This document shows, piece by piece, positions 1 through 8,272 of a stretch of 64,000 nucleotides of DNA. The stretch comes from Roseibium aggregatum. GTDB lineage: Bacteria; Pseudomonadota; Alphaproteobacteria; Rhizobiales; Stappiaceae. Within the stretch, counting starts at the first letter, position 1; each line of letters opens with the position of its first letter. The notes below the pieces were generated by a model. It saw only the letters and a list, made by a program, of their open reading frames with translations. It was not told where the DNA came from and searched no databases. Location of the stretch: the NCBI RefSeq assembly GCF_017309185.1, contig NZ_JAEKJZ010000007.1:124001-188000 (forward strand). The letters are read 5' to 3'. Both the position numbers and the translations under genes were made by a program.

Positions 1-1352
1 CCGACAAGGCCCTGACTGATCTGTTGAACGGCCCCTTGAAGACCCTGGTCGAGGCCGGTCGCGAGGCCTTGCCGAAACTGGAAGCGACCTTCGCGCAGGT
101 GATGTCCACCACCGCATCGCTCCGCACCAGCGAGGAAAGCTTTGCTCTTGCCGCCGCAAGCCTGACGGAACAGGCGGAAGCGATCAGCGCCTCCTCCGGC
201 GAAACCGCGGTCGCGACGGCGGAATCCGCGCAGACCCAGATTACCGCGACCCTGATCTTCGCGCTTCTGCTCGGCGTCGGCTTCGTGTTTGTCCTGTCCG
301 GCGCGATCATTCGCCCTTTGAGAGATCTCACCGCAGCCATGCTCAGCCTCAAGGAAGGCAAGACCGATCTTGATCTTCCCGCATCCCGGCGGAGCGACGA
401 AATCGGTCACATGGCGAAAGCTGTGGCAACCTTCCGTGACCGGGAGGGCGAACGGCTGCGCCTGGAAGAGGAAACCCGGGCCGGCCAGGAAGAAAGTCAG
501 CGCCGTCAACAGACGGTCGACAGGCTGATCGCGCAGTTTCGGGACGACATCGAAACCGCTCTGGCGAGCGTGACCGGCAATATGGAGAGGCTCGACCGGA
601 CGTCGGAGCACCTTTCAGAGATCGCCCGCACCACCACGGGCAAGAGCGAAGAAGTGAGCACCGCATCCGGCCACGCCAGCCAAAATGTGCAAACGGTTGC
701 CGCCGCCACGGAAGAACTGTCCGCCTCCGTCCAGGAAGTCGGCCGGCAGGTGGAAAACACCCTGTCCCGCGTTCAAAAGGCCGCCGGAGCGACGCGGACC
801 TCGAACGATCAGGTCCGGAGCCTGTCCTCGGCGGCCGAACGGATCGGCGCGGTTGTCCTCCTGATTCAGGAGATCGCGGAACAGACCAACCTGCTGGCCC
901 TAAACGCCACGATCGAGGCCGCCCGGGCGGGCGAAGCCGGCAAGGGGTTCGCCGTCGTTGCCTCGGAGGTCAAGTCGCTTGCAGGCCAGACCGCAAGGGC
1001 GACCGACGAGATTTCGAGCCAGGTTTCGGAAATCCAGACCGCCACACAGGCTTCGGTTCAGGCCATCAATGCCATCATGGAAATGATGGAGGACGTCAAC
1101 GAGACAGCGGCCGCCATGGCGTCTTCCGTCGAACAGCAGACAGCCGCGACGGAGGAAATCTCGGTCGGCGTGTCCCAGGCCGCCAGTCAGACGGCAAGCG
1201 TCACGGAGACCATCGGAGATCTCTCCAGAGGCTCCGGTGAAACCAGCCAGTCGGCCCGCGAAGTCGAGGATATCGCGGGGGAAGCAACCCGCCGGCTCTC
1301 CGACGTCACCACCCGGATCGACCGCTTCCTGCAGGACGTCGCCGCAGCCTGA
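1..1352 (+). CDS. Methyl-accepting chemotaxis protein, C-terminal part (5' truncated by window edge)
   Basis: The frame is already open at base 1, so the N-terminus and most of the sensor domain lie outside the window. About 75 codons in there is one membrane segment (FALLLGVGFVFVLSG), followed by a HAMP linker and a long helical cytoplasmic signalling domain. The conserved hairpin tip EQTNLLALNATIEAARAGE, which contacts CheA and CheW, is intact, as is the following GFAVVASEVKSLA segment. The protein ends in Ala-Ala with no CheR-docking pentapeptide. It should relay a stimulus to the flagellar chemotaxis kinase; the ligand cannot be inferred. A strong terminator follows directly, so it ends its transcript. 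Confidence 0.93.
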   Translation, partial: DKALTDLLNGPLKTLVEAGREALPKLEATFAQVMSTTASLRTSEESFALAAASLTEQAEAISASSGETAVATAESAQTQITATLIFALLLGVGFVFVLSGAIIRPLRDLTAAMLSLKEGKTDLDLPASRRSDEIGHMAKAVATFRDREGERLRLEEETRAGQEESQRRQQTVDRLIAQFRDDIETALASVTGNMERLDRTSEHLSEIARTTTGKSEEVSTASGHASQNVQTVAAATEELSASVQEVGRQVENTLSRVQKAAGATRTSNDQVRSLSSAAERIGAVVLLIQEIAEQTNLLALNATIEAARAGEAGKGFAVVASEVKSLAGQTARATDEISSQVSEIQTATQASVQAINAIMEMMEDVNETAAAMASSVEQQTAATEEISVGVSQAASQTASVTETIGDLSRGSGETSQSAREVEDIAGEATRRLSDVTTRIDRFLQDVAAA

Positions 1353-1372
1353 CCGGCGCCAATCCGAAAAAA

Positions 1373-1411
1373 CCCGGGCGGAGGGAAATCCGCCCGGGCC
1401 TTTTGGTTTTT
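1373..1411 (+). terminator. Rho-independent terminator after the chemotaxis receptor
   Basis: A perfect 10-bp stem (1373-1382 with 1389-1398), loop GGGAAA, is followed by CCTTTTGGTTTTT. It lies 21 bases after the receptor stop codon. Confidence 0.88.
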
Positions 1412-1438
1412 GAGCTGAAGCCGCTTCCCTCGCCCTCG

Positions 1439-1819
1439 TCAGGCGGCATCCGCGGTTTCGAACACCTCACGGGCCGCGTTCAACCCGTTGATCGCCGCCG
1501 GCAGGCCGCCGTAGACCGCCATCTGCCAGATGGCCTCGACGATTTCCTCCCGGCTCGCACCGGCCGCGAGCGTGTGCTCGATATTGACTTTAAGCTGCGG
1601 CGCGGTCTGCCCGCCGAGAACCGTCAGCGCTGCGATCGTGCACAGCTGGCGGGTTTTCAGGTCGAGACCCGGCCGTGCATAGTGACGGCCATAGGCCCAT
1701 TCGATCAGGCTCTCGGCGAAATTCGGCACCAGGTCGTCATACCTTTCGCTCAGGATCGCCTCGAGATCAGGGTTGAGGCTTTGTGTCAGCTCACGTCCGT
1801 TCTGAAGGGCTTTCGACAT
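1439..1819 (-). CDS. Carboxymuconolactone decarboxylase family protein
   Basis: A 126-residue protein of the CMD/AhpD-like all-helical fold. The family core is visible as RQLCTIAALTVLGG, then NIEHTLAAGASREEIVEAIWQ and a C-terminal YGGLPAAINGLNAA. Only one Cys is present in the core, so the CxxC redox pair of AhpD is missing and peroxidase activity is unlikely. I chose the start at 1819 because the longer frame (to 1942) adds 41 residues with no family resemblance. The start lies inside the 3' end of the MerR gene upstream (29-base overlap), so the two are probably co-transcribed and translationally coupled, and this is the likely regulatory target. Substrate unknown. Confidence 0.85.
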   Translation of the reverse strand: MSKALQNGRELTQSLNPDLEAILSERYDDLVPNFAESLIEWAYGRHYARPGLDLKTRQLCTIAALTVLGGQTAPQLKVNIEHTLAAGASREEIVEAIWQMAVYGGLPAAINGLNAAREVFETADAA

Positions 1820-2249
1820 TTGCAGGTCTGTCCTTGCTTGACGGCGCACCGTGTTCGGTCCGGGCGCAGTTCTCAAAGGCAGGATCGACGGTCTCGCCCG
1901 CCTCCATCCTTTTGTAGAGATCGATTTTATCGTCCAGAACATCCAGCATTTCGGTGAGGCGGGAAATGTCGCCAGCGACCTTGTCCCGATGCCCTTCCAG
2001 CATGACCCGCCTCTCGCTCAGGGACGCCGCCCCTTGCGAGCGCAGCTCCGCGTAGCGCAAGCGGTCCCTGATCCCCATGCCGGTCGATTTGAGCCGGTCC
2101 AGAAAGTCGATCCAGCGCAGGATCGTCCTGTCGTAGACCCTCCGTCCACCGGAGTCCCTCAAGGGACGCGGGATCAGCCCGATTTTCTCGTAGTAGCGCA
2201 GGGTGTCGGCGGAAAGCCCCGACTTTTCGGCAAGGTCACCGATCTTCAT
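1791..2249 (-). CDS. MerR family transcriptional regulator
   Basis: A 152-residue regulator. The N-terminal winged helix starts with MKIGDLAEKSGLSADTLRYY and continues with the family hallmark EKIGLIPRPLR and GGRRVYD. A long dimerisation helix follows (about residues 80-125). The C-terminal tail has a single Cys (ENCARTEHG) and no metal-binding Cys pair, so a metal sensor is not indicated. I chose the ATG at 2249 because it matches the family N-terminus; the longer frame adds an unrelated stretch. It overlaps and precedes the CMD-like gene, an arrangement common for MerR regulators that control a small redox or detoxification enzyme. Confidence 0.9.
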   Translation of the reverse strand: MKIGDLAEKSGLSADTLRYYEKIGLIPRPLRDSGGRRVYDRTILRWIDFLDRLKSTGMGIRDRLRYAELRSQGAASLSERRVMLEGHRDKVAGDISRLTEMLDVLDDKIDLYKRMEAGETVDPAFENCARTEHGAPSSKDRPANVESPSERT

Positions 2250-2351
2250 GTCTGTTCTCCGAACGGAACGATTTCCTTCAGCTACCGGTTGGAGCGCACT
2301 CCAGGTCAAGAGAAAAATGCCGAAAAAAGCAAAAGAGCCGGCTCCCGGATT

Positions 2352-2575
2352 GCTGACAAACCTCACGTAGTCATTCCGGCCAGCGCGCCGCGAAGCGGTG
2401 TCGCGTGAGCCGGAATCCAGCTGACAAGTACGAGCGGCAGCGAGCGCCTTCTTTCATATCCAGCTGATGTAATTTGAGTTTTGAGCGCCTTTGGCGCAAA
2501 AGATTTCCGGTTTCCGGATCTGCGCGCAGCTCCGCTGCACGTGTCCGCAATGATCGTCTGAGGGTTTGTCAGCAG
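2352..2575. repeat. Composite palindromic repeat element (copy 0)
   Basis: Outer arms TGCTGACAAACCTCACGTAG (2351-2370) and the reverse complement of a near-match at 2546-2573 enclose two inward-facing units. The right unit (from about 2483) carries GCGCCTTTGGCGCAAAAGAT and TTCCGGATC, the same core found at 15067 and 15524. The left unit (from about 2370) is roughly its inverse, with CATTCCGG and GCCGGAATCCAG. The 397-base gap between the MerR and solute-binding protein genes is mostly this element plus a terminator. Confidence 0.7.
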
Positions 2576-2576
2576 C

Positions 2577-2610
2577 AAAAGAGCCGGCTCGAAAGCCGGC
2601 TCCCTTTTTG
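2577..2610 (-). terminator. Bidirectional-looking terminator at the 3' end of the solute-binding protein gene
   Basis: An 8-bp GC stem GAGCCGGC/GCCGGCTC (2581-2588, 2595-2602) with loop TCGAAA. On the minus strand it is followed by CTTTT-type sequence and on the plus strand by CCTTTTT, so it can act both ways. It lies 37 bases beyond the stop codon of the minus-strand gene. Confidence 0.75.
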
Positions 2611-2646
2611 GTGTAACCTATCGGCGCCATGGCCGATCGAACAGGG

Positions 2647-4221
2647 TCAGGCGAACCACCAGCGTTCGATAGCGCGGAAGCCGTCGAGGGTCCAGTTGGC
2701 GGCCACGTCTTCCGGATGCTGAACCTTGTCGGTGTGCGCCATGACGTAGCTGGCGAACATCGGAACGATCACGCCGCCATCGGTTCTGAGCAGGTTCTGC
2801 ATTTCGGAGTACATCTCGGCCCGCTTGGCCTCGTCGAGCTCGGAGCGGGCTTCCACCAGAAGCGTGTTGAAACGCTCGTTGTCCCAGAACGTGTCGTTCC
2901 AGGGCGCGCCAGCCGCATAAGCCACGGTGAACGCCAGGTCTTCTGTCGGACGTCCGCCCCAGTAGACGGCGGAAAACGGCTTTTTCATCCAGACATCCGA
3001 CCAGTAGCCGTCGTTGGGCTCCCGGACCGGCGTGATCTTGATACCCGCTTTTTCAGCACTGTTCGAGAACAGCACCGCGGCATCGACCGCGCCGCCGAAT
3101 GCGGCATCCGCCGCCGAAAGACTCACTTCCAGGGAGTCCAGGCCGGCCTGTTTCAGATGGAACTTGGCCTTGTCCGGATCGTAGGTGGTCTGCTCGAGAT
3201 CCTTGTCGAAATAGCGATAGGACGGGCTGATCGGATTGTCGTTGCCGACCGCACCGTAGCCGAACAGGATCTTGTCGACGAGTTCCTGACGGTCGATGGC
3301 GTATTTCAGCGCCATCCGGACATTGTTGTCATTGAACGGCGCGGCGCGCGTGTCCATGGCGAAGGTATAGTGCTGTGTCCCGGTCACCGAAAGGATCTTC
3401 ACGTTCGGAGCGCGCTGGAACAAGCCGACCGTTTTCAGGTCGACCTGGTCGATGGCGTCGACGTTGCCGGTCATCAGGGCCGATTGACGCGCGGCCGCGT
3501 CGAGAATGGTCAGCAGCTTGACCTCGTCGAAATGCGCGCGATCGGTCTTCCAGTAATTGGGATTGCGCGTCAGCTCGGCGATCACGCCGGCATCGTAGTT
3601 GACCACCTTGTAGGGCCCGCAGCCGTTGGCGCTCTTGGTGTCGATGGTGCCGTCCTTCGCCGGCATGATCGCCAGGTGGTAATCGCTGACGACATAGGGA
3701 AAGTCGGCGTTGCCCGCTTCCAGCGTGAACACCACTATGTCGCCGTCGGCCTTGATGTCCTTGATCTGGCTGACGATGGGCTTGGCCGCCGAGGTGCTCT
3801 TCTCGCCGCGGTGAAAGTTGATCGAGGCCACAACGTCATCGGCCGTGACCGTGCCGCCTTCATGGTATTCGACACCCTTGCGCAGCTTGAAGGTCCACTC
3901 CTTGGCATCCGGAGACGCTTCCCAGCTCTCGGCGACTTCGCCAACAAGGGATCCGTCCGCCGCGATTTCCACGAGATAGCCGTGCCGCGCGGTCGCAAAG
4001 GTCTGGGAATAGGCATTGTCCCAGGTGCCCGGATCGTAGTTGTCGCTGGTGTTGCCACCCGCCATCCCGACGCGGAAGACGCCGCCCTTCTTGGGCTGGG
4101 CGGCGGCCGACCCGGCCCCAAGCGGTCCGGCCAGCGCGGCGGCGCCGAAAGCTGCCGATCCCTGAAGAATCCGGCGCCTGGAAATCCCCGATTGAAGGAT
4201 AGGCTTGTTCATGTCGCTCAT
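2647..4221 (-). CDS. ABC transporter substrate-binding protein, family 5 (peptide/nickel/opine type), Tat-exported
   Basis: A 524-residue periplasmic binding protein of the DppA/OppA fold. It opens with a twin-arginine signal (SRRRILQGSAAFGAAALAG, cleavage near AAAQ) and then KGGVFRVGMAGG, NYDPGTWD, the typical WTFKLRKGVEYHEG segment and FNDNNVRMALKYAIDRQELV. Length is normal. ATG at 4221 has GGGGA about seven bases upstream; ATG 4212 is possible. No permease or ATPase genes are adjacent, so partners are elsewhere or lost. The divergent neighbour is choline sulfatase, which suggests import of choline-O-sulfate or a related osmolyte, but this is inference: the family usually binds peptides or opines. 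Confidence 0.9.
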   Translation of the reverse strand: MSDMNKPILQSGISRRRILQGSAAFGAAALAGPLGAGSAAAQPKKGGVFRVGMAGGNTSDNYDPGTWDNAYSQTFATARHGYLVEIAADGSLVGEVAESWEASPDAKEWTFKLRKGVEYHEGGTVTADDVVASINFHRGEKSTSAAKPIVSQIKDIKADGDIVVFTLEAGNADFPYVVSDYHLAIMPAKDGTIDTKSANGCGPYKVVNYDAGVIAELTRNPNYWKTDRAHFDEVKLLTILDAAARQSALMTGNVDAIDQVDLKTVGLFQRAPNVKILSVTGTQHYTFAMDTRAAPFNDNNVRMALKYAIDRQELVDKILFGYGAVGNDNPISPSYRYFDKDLEQTTYDPDKAKFHLKQAGLDSLEVSLSAADAAFGGAVDAAVLFSNSAEKAGIKITPVREPNDGYWSDVWMKKPFSAVYWGGRPTEDLAFTVAYAAGAPWNDTFWDNERFNTLLVEARSELDEAKRAEMYSEMQNLLRTDGGVIVPMFASYVMAHTDKVQHPEDVAANWTLDGFRAIERWWFA

Positions 4222-4364
4222 ATTCCAGTCCCCTTTTTCGAACTTGTTGCTGAGAAGGTATTACAACGAAAAAGACTCATATTTAAAATGAATTACAAGT
4301 AAGGAACACCATTTCCCAAGCGCCCCCTTCCGAAGAAAAGACGCTGGCAAATCATACTAGGACG

Positions 4365-4390
4365 TTTTTGATTGATTGCTCAATCAAAAA
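4365..4390. promoter_or_regulatory. 26-bp perfect palindrome, BetI-like operator candidate
   Basis: TTTTTGATTGA (4365-4375) and TCAATCAAAAA (4380-4390) are exact reverse complements separated by TTGC. It lies in the divergent promoter region, 49 bases before the choline sulfatase start. The TTGATTGA...TCAATCAA arrangement resembles operators of TetR-family choline repressors (BetI). No betI gene is present in the window. Confidence 0.65.
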
Positions 4391-4438
4391 ACAGCTAGAA
4401 ACCTTGAAACGGGTCCATTCCAGCAGTGGAGATGCAGC

Positions 4439-5956
4439 ATGACCGACCGCAAGAACATCCTTATCCTGATGGTTGATCAGCTCAGCGGCACACTGTTTCC
4501 CGACGGCCCCGCGGAGTTTCTGCATGCCCCGAACCTCAAGGCGCTGGCCGAACGCTCCGTCCGCTTCGAAAACGCCTATACCGCCTCGCCGCTTTGCGCA
4601 CCCGGGCGGGCCAGTTTCATGTCCGGGCAGTTACCGCGCCGCACAGGCGTCTATGACAACGCCGCCGAATTCGCGTCCGATATCCCCACCTACGCGCACC
4701 ACCTGCGCCGCGCCGGTTACACGACCTGTCTCTCCGGCAAGATGCACTTCGTCGGCCCGGATCAGATGCACGGTTTCGAGGAACGCCTGACGACGGATAT
4801 CTATCCCGCCGATTTCGGCTGGACGCCGGACTACAGAAAACCGGGAGAGCGGATCGACTGGTGGTACCACAACATGGGCTCGGTGACCGGCGCCGGCACT
4901 GCCGAGATTTCCAACCAGATGGAATATGACGACGACGTCGCCTTCCAGGCCGTTCGCCAGATCCATGACTACGGACGTGGCAAATACGACCGTCCCTTCT
5001 GCCTGACGGTGAGCTTCACGCACCCGCACGACCCTTACGTGGCGCGACGGAAGTACTGGGACCTCTACGAGGACTGCGCGCATCTTCAACCCGAGGTCCC
5101 GGCGATGGACTACGCGGATCACGATCCGCATTCCAGGCGTATCTTCGACGCCAACGACTGGCGCAATTTCACCATCACCGAAGACAACATCCGCCGCTCG
5201 CGCCGCGCCTATTTCGCCAACATCAGCTATCTGGACGACAAGATCGGCGAGATCCTGCATGCGCTGGAGGCCATGCACCTTGCCGAGAACACGACCATCC
5301 TGTTCGTGTCCGACCACGGCGACATGCTCGGCGAACGCGGCCTGTGGTTCAAGATGACCTTTTTCGAAGGCTCCGCGCGCGTGCCGTTGATGATCGCCGA
5401 CAGGGACCTCGCCCCGGGCCACGTCAGGACACCCGTCAGCACGCTGGACGTGCTGCCGACAGTCTGCGATCTCGGCGGCATCGACATGAGCGGGATCATG
5501 GACTGGACCGACGGCGAGAGCCTCGTGCCGCTTGCCAACGGCAGGCAGCGCACCTCGCCGGTCCTGATGGAATATGCCGCGGAAGCCTCCTACGCGCCGC
5601 TCGTCGGCATCCGCGAGGGCGACTGGAAATACATCCACTGCGAACTCGATCCGCCGCAGCTCTACAATCTCGCCGACGACCCCCACGAACTCGATAACCT
5701 CGCCTCGGACCCCGCCCATGCGAGCACGGCGGTTAATTATGCGGAGATGGCAGGCAAACTCTGGGATATGGCGGCCTATGACGCGGAAGTCCGCCAGTCG
5801 CAGGCGCGCCGCTGGATCGTCTACGAAGCCCTGCGCAACGGTGCCTATTTCCCCTGGGACTACCAGCCCCTGCAAAAAGCCTCCGAACGCTACATGCGCA
5901 ACCACATGGACCTCAACGAAGTCGAGGAAGGCCAGCGGTATCCGAGAGGGGAATGA
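4439..5956 (+). CDS. betC: Choline sulfatase
   Basis: A 505-residue type I sulfatase predicted to split choline-O-sulfate into choline and sulfate in the cytoplasm (no signal peptide). Metal ligands appear in ILILMVDQLSG (Asp13) and FVSDHGDMLGE. The CxPxR motif is LCAPGRASF, with Cys53 the predicted formylglycine residue. The C-terminus has the choline sulfatase-specific tail (RRWIVYEALRNGAYFPWDYQP and MDLNEVEEGQRYPR). I chose ATG 4439 for its GGAG and its match to the family start; the longer frame begins inside the palindrome. No betA, betB or betI lies next to it, unlike the classic rhizobial betICBA operon. Confidence 0.93.
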   Translation: MTDRKNILILMVDQLSGTLFPDGPAEFLHAPNLKALAERSVRFENAYTASPLCAPGRASFMSGQLPRRTGVYDNAAEFASDIPTYAHHLRRAGYTTCLSGKMHFVGPDQMHGFEERLTTDIYPADFGWTPDYRKPGERIDWWYHNMGSVTGAGTAEISNQMEYDDDVAFQAVRQIHDYGRGKYDRPFCLTVSFTHPHDPYVARRKYWDLYEDCAHLQPEVPAMDYADHDPHSRRIFDANDWRNFTITEDNIRRSRRAYFANISYLDDKIGEILHALEAMHLAENTTILFVSDHGDMLGERGLWFKMTFFEGSARVPLMIADRDLAPGHVRTPVSTLDVLPTVCDLGGIDMSGIMDWTDGESLVPLANGRQRTSPVLMEYAAEASYAPLVGIREGDWKYIHCELDPPQLYNLADDPHELDNLASDPAHASTAVNYAEMAGKLWDMAAYDAEVRQSQARRWIVYEALRNGAYFPWDYQPLQKASERYMRNHMDLNEVEEGQRYPRGE

Positions 5957-5963
5957 GGGCTGA

Positions 5964-5991
5964 CGCCGGTCGGCTCTGTGCTTGACCGGCG
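5964..5991 (+). other. Hairpin after choline sulfatase, without a T-run
   Basis: CGCCGGTC (5964-5971) pairs with GACCGGCG (5984-5991). There is no clear T-run, so it is at best a weak terminator or a 3'-end stabilising hairpin. The rest of the 145-base gap to the convergent DoxX gene shows nothing else. Confidence 0.4.
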
Positions 5992-6101
5992 CCTGTTATC
6001 GAACCTGACCAACGGCATCCGCGCTCACCCTTCACACCGGCATCACCGCAGTGACGCGAGTTGACTGGCGCAGCGCCGGGAGCGGATCGAAGGACGCCGT
6101 G

Positions 6102-6542
6102 TCAGGCCGTTGGTTTCCTGTCCAGTCTGAACAGATAGTCCAGCGACAGACGTCCGGGTCCGGCGCCGATGATCAACAGCATGCCGCCGGCGATGGCGAT
6201 GTTGTCGAGGAAGGAGATCCATTGGTCGTCGTTGGAAAAATCGCCGAAAAACAAGAACGCCGCGGACACGGAGAAGATGCCCAGGCCGAGGGCACAGAGC
6301 CGGCTCAGGAAGCCGAGTGCCAGGAAAAGGCCGCCGAAGAACTCAAGCGCGGTGGCAAACGGCAGGAAGACCGGCGGGACCCCGTGCGATTGCATGAAAT
6401 GGACCGAGGCGTCCCAGCCTCCCGTGAGACGGTCGAAACCGGAATTGAAGAAGATGAAGCACAAGAGCACCCGTCCGATCAGGAACAACGGGTCTTGCAG
6501 ATGCGAAAAAATCCGGTTCAGCCACCTTGCGTATTCAATCAT
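6102..6542 (-). CDS. DoxX family inner-membrane protein
   Basis: A 146-residue protein with four predicted membrane helices: PLFLIGRVLLCFIFFNSGFD, VFLPFATALEFFGGLFLALG, LCALGLGIFSVSAAFLFFG and IAIAGGMLLIIGAGPG. The RVLLCFIFFNSGFDRL start and the central ALEFFGGL are characteristic of DoxX/DoxD-like proteins, often linked with thiol and sulfur redox or used as quinone-interacting subunits. No partner gene adjacent suggests its substrate. It starts at ATG 6542 with GGAGAGAAAGC just upstream and follows the haem protein gene on the same strand after 62 bases containing a hairpin. Confidence 0.88.
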   Translation of the reverse strand: MIEYARWLNRIFSHLQDPLFLIGRVLLCFIFFNSGFDRLTGGWDASVHFMQSHGVPPVFLPFATALEFFGGLFLALGFLSRLCALGLGIFSVSAAFLFFGDFSNDDQWISFLDNIAIAGGMLLIIGAGPGRLSLDYLFRLDRKPTA

Positions 6543-6567
6543 GCTTTCTCTCCAGCCGGACAGAAAC

Positions 6568-6592
6568 GAGGCGGCGCGAAAGGCACCGCCTC
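6568..6592 (-). terminator. Weak hairpin between the haem-protein and DoxX genes
   Basis: GAGGCGG (6568-6574) pairs with CCGCCTC (6586-6592). On the minus strand it is followed by GTTTC only, so termination would be partial and read-through into DoxX is plausible. Confidence 0.45.
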
Positions 6593-6604
6593 ATTAAAGT
6601 TGAA

Positions 6605-8272
6605 TTATTTGGATTTGACGTTCTTGCACCATTTCTGCCCGACCTCCATTTCGGACATCGGACAGGCGTTGCGGATGCCGTAGACGAAATCGGCAGGCAC
6701 CGCCCGCACGGCGGGAGCTTCCCGCTGACCGTTCACCCCGTAATAGCCGTTCACGTAGAACCACGCGTCGACCGGCGTGCCGTTGAAGCTTTTCGGGATG
6801 CCAGCGTTGCTCAGCGTATCGACGAAAATGTCCAGCGGAACGAGCCCCTTGTCGTCGATTCCAGCACGCGCATGGCAGGAAATGCAGGACGCGCTGTTAA
6901 CGAACCCCGCCTCCGTGACGGAATTGCCGAGCAGCGTCGGACGTCCGGTCGGATCGACGAAATTGGTCTGCGACCCCTTCAGCCTGTAGGAACGCCAGGC
7001 CTTGTCCCCGGGCGTCGGACGGCCGGACGTGTTGACGCTGTCCGCCGTTGCAATGCCCGTAGCCTTGAAGAGCGCGTCCAGTTCGGGAGAAATCCTGTCC
7101 ACGCCAACGTAGGTCCTGGCAAGATCGAAGGCTGAAACCGAAGTGCCGTCGGCATTCATCAGCTTGTGCGGCGGCTGGTAGTTGCCGGAAGGGCTCTGCG
7201 GCCCATCGCCACCGATTTCCAGGGTCGTGGTTGAAATATAGCCGAAACTGTCATTGCAGCCGAGCCAGTCGCACCGGCCCTGGTTGGCAACATGTTCGAA
7301 GGTCGCCCAGAACCAGTTCGGCAGGTCCTTGGTCGAAACGTGGAACGCCAGCAGGATCTGCGGTTCAAGCTCAACCTCCGGCGTGGTCGCCGTGTCGTCG
7401 TCCACCTTGGGCACAAGGTTCACGACAATGTACGGATTGTCGGGATCTTCCGGATCCATGCCGAGCTTGCGGGCGTTCTCGAAGGACATCATGTTGACCT
7501 TCACCATGATCGACTGGATCGGGAACTCGACGAATGCCGAGGCTTCGGTGGGGCTCGTCGGCTGGACGGGATTGAGCGGTTTCGCGCGATACGGAGCATA
7601 GGCTCCCAGCTTCTCCAGATGCGCCCCATAGATCGCCTTCAAGCCTTCAACGTGGTACATCTGCCGGTCGAAAATGTAATCCATCATAGCCTTGTTGCGG
7701 AAGACCAGCTCATTCTGGACAGCACCGATCACCGGCGCCTTCATGTTTCCCGGCACGTCGCTCCACTTGCCCAGCTTGTCCGCCGCGCCGCCGGCCGCTG
7801 CCGCCATCGGCACCCGGTGAGCCTTTGAAGGCGTCCCAAGCACATGCCTGGGCAAGCCTTCCGTCGCGCCTGGAAAGACCGGGCAGTGCTGCGGCCAGAC
7901 CTCGTTGGAAATCGCAAGTTCGGAACAGCAGTTTTCGCCGGTTTGACCCGGCTCGCACCGCGGCCAGGGATCCGACGGCCAGGCCTGGCGGTCCGAAGTC
8001 CAGTCTTCCCAAAATTTCTGCTGGACGACCTGTGTGAACACCTTCCAGGCAAAGGAATCTGGACAGGAAATCGCGGGATTTGTCACCGCGTCGCCGAAAT
8101 CGTAGCGCCCGTCGACGTAAGAGAGGTCGCATTCCGGCGTGTCGCGGACATCGGACAGGAACCACATCGAATAATCGATCGGATCGGGCTGGCTCGCCGC
8201 GAGTGCGGGAAGCGACAGTATACTCAGGAAAAGGGCGAATACGTTCGTACGAAACGCTACGACGGCAGTCAT
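6605..8272 (-). CDS. Large periplasmic protein with one c-type haem motif
   Basis: A 555-residue exported protein. The signal peptide is TNVFALFLSILSLPALAAS. A single haem-binding CISCHAR motif lies near residue 465, late in the chain. The N-terminal half is rich in Cys (CDLSY, CPDSFAWK, CEPGQTGENCCSE, HCPVF and later RCDWLGCND), which suggests disulfides. I do not recognise a characterised enzyme; cytochrome-like proteins of this size occur in alphaproteobacteria without known function. A dioxygenase-like or redox sensing role cannot be shown. ATG 8272 was chosen because it places the signal peptide at the N-terminus and has GGGAGA upstream; a start at 8314 is possible. Confidence 0.75.
   Translation of the reverse strand: MTAVVAFRTNVFALFLSILSLPALAASQPDPIDYSMWFLSDVRDTPECDLSYVDGRYDFGDAVTNPAISCPDSFAWKVFTQVVQQKFWEDWTSDRQAWPSDPWPRCEPGQTGENCCSELAISNEVWPQHCPVFPGATEGLPRHVLGTPSKAHRVPMAAAAGGAADKLGKWSDVPGNMKAPVIGAVQNELVFRNKAMMDYIFDRQMYHVEGLKAIYGAHLEKLGAYAPYRAKPLNPVQPTSPTEASAFVEFPIQSIMVKVNMMSFENARKLGMDPEDPDNPYIVVNLVPKVDDDTATTPEVELEPQILLAFHVSTKDLPNWFWATFEHVANQGRCDWLGCNDSFGYISTTTLEIGGDGPQSPSGNYQPPHKLMNADGTSVSAFDLARTYVGVDRISPELDALFKATGIATADSVNTSGRPTPGDKAWRSYRLKGSQTNFVDPTGRPTLLGNSVTEAGFVNSASCISCHARAGIDDKGLVPLDIFVDTLSNAGIPKSFNGTPVDAWFYVNGYYGVNGQREAPAVRAVPADFVYGIRNACPMSEMEVGQKWCKNVKSK

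Noticed and set aside
2629..4302. 557-codon plus-strand frame opposite the solute-binding protein gene
   Set aside because: A high-GC shadow: composition is unlike a protein, while the minus strand has a complete Tat signal and family motifs.
4631..5905. 424-codon frame antisense to choline sulfatase
   Set aside because: Antisense shadow; the plus strand carries every sulfatase motif.
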